DNA of 64,000 nucleotides from positions 2,294,001 to 2,358,000 of the forward strand of contig NZ_AP022582.1 of NCBI RefSeq assembly GCF_010731595.1. Reading direction: 5' to 3'. The position numbers were made by a program, and so were the translations under genes. Position 1 is the first letter of the stretch; the number at the start of each line of letters is the position of its first letter. The stretch comes from Mycobacterium seoulense. GTDB lineage: Bacteria > Actinomycetota > Actinomycetes > Mycobacteriales > Mycobacteriaceae. Shown here one piece after another: positions 62,014-64,000 of the stretch. The notes under the pieces were generated by a model, which saw only the letters and a list, made by a program, of their open reading frames with translations, ran no database searches and was not told where the DNA came from.

Positions 62014-62862
62014 GTGTTGGACCGGTTGTTGAGCAAGTCGAAGACGAGCCGCGGCGCGTCGGCGGTGGTGACCGGCGCAGGAAGCGGCATCGGTGCCGCC
62101 TTCGCCGCCGAACTCGCGCGTCGCGGCGGCGCTGTCGTCTGCAGCGACATCGACGAAGCCGCGGCCCGAAGGACCGCCGACGCGATCGGCGAACGGGGCG
62201 GCAAAGCTCGCGCCATCCGTTGCGACGTCTCGAAATTCGAGGACGTCCAGGCCCTGGCCGAGCAATCTCAGGCCTGGTTTGCGGGTCCGCCCACACTGGT
62301 GATCAACAACGCCGGTGTCGGCGCGGGCGGTGCGGCCATCGGCGATGCGCCACTGGACGATTGGGTGTGGACGTTGGGCATCAATCTGTGGGGGCCGATT
62401 CACGGCTGCCACGTCTTCACGCCGATCCTGCGGGAGGCCGATCGCTCGCACACTCCCCGCAGCATCATCAACGTGGCCTCCGCGGCGGCGTTCGGCGCGG
62501 CGCCGGGCATGGCCGCCTACAACGTCAGCAAGGCCGGCGTGCTGTCGCTCTCGGAGACCCTGGCCGCCGAACTCGCCGGCACCGGGGTGCGAGTCACCGT
62601 GCTCTGCCCGACCTTCGTCAAGACCAAGATCGTCGAGTCCGGCCGCATCAGCGAGGAATCCAGCGAGCTGGCCAACAAATTGATGCGCTGGACCGGATTT
62701 TCGGCGGACAAGGTCGCGCGGATCTGCCTGGACGCACACGACCGCGGCGACCTGTACTGCATGCCGCAACTCGACGCCAAAATCGGCTGGAGCATCAAAC
62801 GCATGGCCCCGCAGGCCTATACGCGCGCCGCCGGCCTGGTGTCGCGAATCAACCTGCCCTGA
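62014..62862 (+). CDS. Short-chain dehydrogenase/reductase
   Basis: 282-residue classical SDR. Cofactor loop TGAGSGIG, NNAG segment, catalytic Ser region NVASAAAFG and YNVSK (Tyr, Lys). A C-terminal extension (ARICLDAHDRGDLYCMPQ) is common in mycobacterial SDRs. GTG 62014 start. Substrate unknown. First of an SDR, ferritin-like, monooxygenase run; 19 bp separate it from the next gene. Confidence 0.85.
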   Translation: MLDRLLSKSKTSRGASAVVTGAGSGIGAAFAAELARRGGAVVCSDIDEAAARRTADAIGERGGKARAIRCDVSKFEDVQALAEQSQAWFAGPPTLVINNAGVGAGGAAIGDAPLDDWVWTLGINLWGPIHGCHVFTPILREADRSHTPRSIINVASAAAFGAAPGMAAYNVSKAGVLSLSETLAAELAGTGVRVTVLCPTFVKTKIVESGRISEESSELANKLMRWTGFSADKVARICLDAHDRGDLYCMPQLDAKIGWSIKRMAPQAYTRAAGLVSRINLP

Positions 62863-62881
62863 TCAAGCAAAGGAGCTCCCG

Positions 62882-63802
62882 GTGGCCATCGACATGGAAG
62901 CAATGCTCGCCAAGATCAAGGATCGGCAATGGGCGCTCGCCGACATCGATTGGGACGCGCCCGGCGCCGATACCATCCGGGACGAATTCCGGCCCAAGCT
63001 CAAGGCATTCATGGCCGACCTGTGCTGGATCGAGAACGTCGGCGCCCGCGGGTTCGCCGCGCTGGCCAAAAAGGCACCCGATCCCACGTTGGCGGAGATC
63101 TACCGGTACTTCCACGCCGAGGAGCAGCGCCACGCCAACGCCGAGATGGCGCTGATGAAGCGCTGGGGAATGCTCGACGACGGTGAGGTTCCCAGGCCGA
63201 ACGTCAACATCCGGTTGGCCATCCAGTGGCTGGACACCTACTCCGACGACATGCCCCTGTCGGTGTTGGGTACCGTCATCCCGATGCTCGAGGTCGCCCT
63301 CGACGGCGCGCTGCTGAAGTTCTTGCTCGACACCGTGCAAGACCCGGTGTGCCACCAGGTCTTCGAGAAGATCAACAACGACGAATCACGGCACATCGCA
63401 GTCGATTTCGAGGTCCTCGACATGATCGGGCACGCGAAGGCGCGCAGGCTGGCCATCGAATTCGTCGGCACCGTCGCCACACCCGGATTGATAATCGGCG
63501 CCCTCATGTACGTCCCGCTGCTCAACCGCGTCCGCAACGAGATGGCCGGCATGGGCATGGAGCCCGAACGCCTCTACAACGCCGTCAAACGCTTCAAACA
63601 GCTGGGCGAGCGGGGCGAACGCACCCGACGGGTGCCCGCCTACCAAGTGCTCAAGCGGCACGCCGCCATGGTGGTCAACCCGCGCCACCCGTATCACCTG
63701 CTGGCCAATTCCATGGTGTGGCTGTCCGACCGCTACCCCAAACCCTTGCTCAAACCGGTGCCCAGCTGGTTCAAGGAACTCACCTACAAGCCGGCGGCGT
63801 GA
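62882..63802 (+). CDS. Ferritin-like di-iron protein
   Basis: 306-residue helical protein with two ExxRH-type metal motifs, EEQRHANAE near residue 80 and NDESRHIAVD near 167. This arrangement fits a ferritin-like di-iron oxidase or hydroxylase fold. GTG start with AAAGGAG SD. Its stop overlaps the next gene (GTGA). Reaction unknown; neighbours suggest oxidative modification of a hydrophobic substrate. Confidence 0.7.
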   Translation: MAIDMEAMLAKIKDRQWALADIDWDAPGADTIRDEFRPKLKAFMADLCWIENVGARGFAALAKKAPDPTLAEIYRYFHAEEQRHANAEMALMKRWGMLDDGEVPRPNVNIRLAIQWLDTYSDDMPLSVLGTVIPMLEVALDGALLKFLLDTVQDPVCHQVFEKINNDESRHIAVDFEVLDMIGHAKARRLAIEFVGTVATPGLIIGALMYVPLLNRVRNEMAGMGMEPERLYNAVKRFKQLGERGERTRRVPAYQVLKRHAAMVVNPRHPYHLLANSMVWLSDRYPKPLLKPVPSWFKELTYKPAA

Positions 63803-64000
63803 CCATGACGGACGACCGCGCCCACGCGGCGCTCATCATCGGAGCAGGCTTCACCGGACTGGGCGCGGCGATCCGATTGGCCGACGCCGGGGTGGACGAC
63901 ATCGTGATCCTCGAACGCGGCGACCGGGTCGGCGGAACGTGGCGCGACACAACCTATCCCGGCGCCAGCTGTGACGTTCCCTCGCTGCTGTACTCGTACT
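63799..64000 (+). CDS. Flavin-containing Baeyer-Villiger-type monooxygenase, 3' partial
   Basis: N-terminal 67 residues only. Rossmann loop IIGAGFTGLGAAIRL and the ERGDRVGGTWRDTTYPGASCDVPS-type segment characteristic of BVMO/FMO enzymes (FAD and NADPH dependent). Start GTG 63799 overlaps the preceding stop; ATG 63805 is in frame and also possible. The gene runs off the window. Confidence 0.88.
   Translation, partial: MTMTDDRAHAALIIGAGFTGLGAAIRLADAGVDDIVILERGDRVGGTWRDTTYPGASCDVPSLLYSY

Overview
The window is high-GC mycobacterial chromosome. The marker set (PPE protein, mycobactin cluster, Cfp2/MTB12 antigen, SmtB-Zur pair, decaprenyl diphosphate synthase) and the gene order follow the M. tuberculosis Rv2332-Rv2384 interval. 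Missing PE_PGRS/esx blocks, a thioesterase split from MbtB, and a TetR/DinB/SDR/BVMO block after mbtA point to a slow-growing non-tuberculous species, probably of the M. avium complex. The species call is inference.

Layout. 1-9.5 kb holds nitrogen and sulfur assimilation: a one-polypeptide assimilatory nitrate reductase (5' end outside the window), a remnant of its C-terminus, a Stf0-like sulfotransferase, then cysK-cysE-thioredoxin behind a leaderless cysteine-codon-rich leader ORF, then malic enzyme. 9.6-16.1 kb holds tRNA-Asn, a small Rv2342-like gene, dnaG, a SodC-like lipoprotein, dgt and a TPM-domain membrane protein. 16.1-20.4 kb holds a small hypothetical gene, a PPE38-like gene, glyS with a Cys4 site, and smtB-zur. 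20.5-33.6 kb is housekeeping: an alpha/beta hydrolase, the uppS/recO group, an amidase, and the minus-strand run hrcA-dnaJ2-rsmE and phoH-ybeY-(secreted protein)-CBS/DUF21 protein-era. 33.8-36.9 kb holds a Rv2375-like gene, a CMD/ECF sigma pair, and cfp2 with a tandem divergent paralogue. 37-59.9 kb is the mycobactin locus: minus-strand mbtB-TE-mbtC-mbtD-mbtE-mbtF-mbtG-mbtH with stop/start overlaps at every junction, and divergent mbtA across IdeR-like boxes. 59.9-64 kb holds a TetR/DinB pair sharing an operator motif, a small membrane protein, and an SDR/ferritin-like/Baeyer-Villiger monooxygenase run cut by the window end.

How the genes work together. MbtA loads salicylate on MbtB. MbtB makes the hydroxyaryl oxazoline, MbtE and MbtF add lysines, MbtC/D supply the polyketide unit, MbtG hydroxylates lysine, and MbtH assists adenylation. 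Iron control is expected through IdeR. CysE makes O-acetylserine for CysK, and the leader ORF probably senses cysteinyl-tRNA supply. SmtB and Zur handle zinc beside a Zn-ribbon GlyS. The least ordinary signals are a complete second adenylation domain in MbtE lacking the usual Asp, a C-terminal MbtF epimerase-like domain with an altered HHxxxD motif, the TetR operator set, a secreted Pro-rich protein spliced into the ybeY operon, and the tandem cfp2 paralogue. No transposon, prophage or CRISPR array was seen. Comparisons with M. tuberculosis proteins are from memory.
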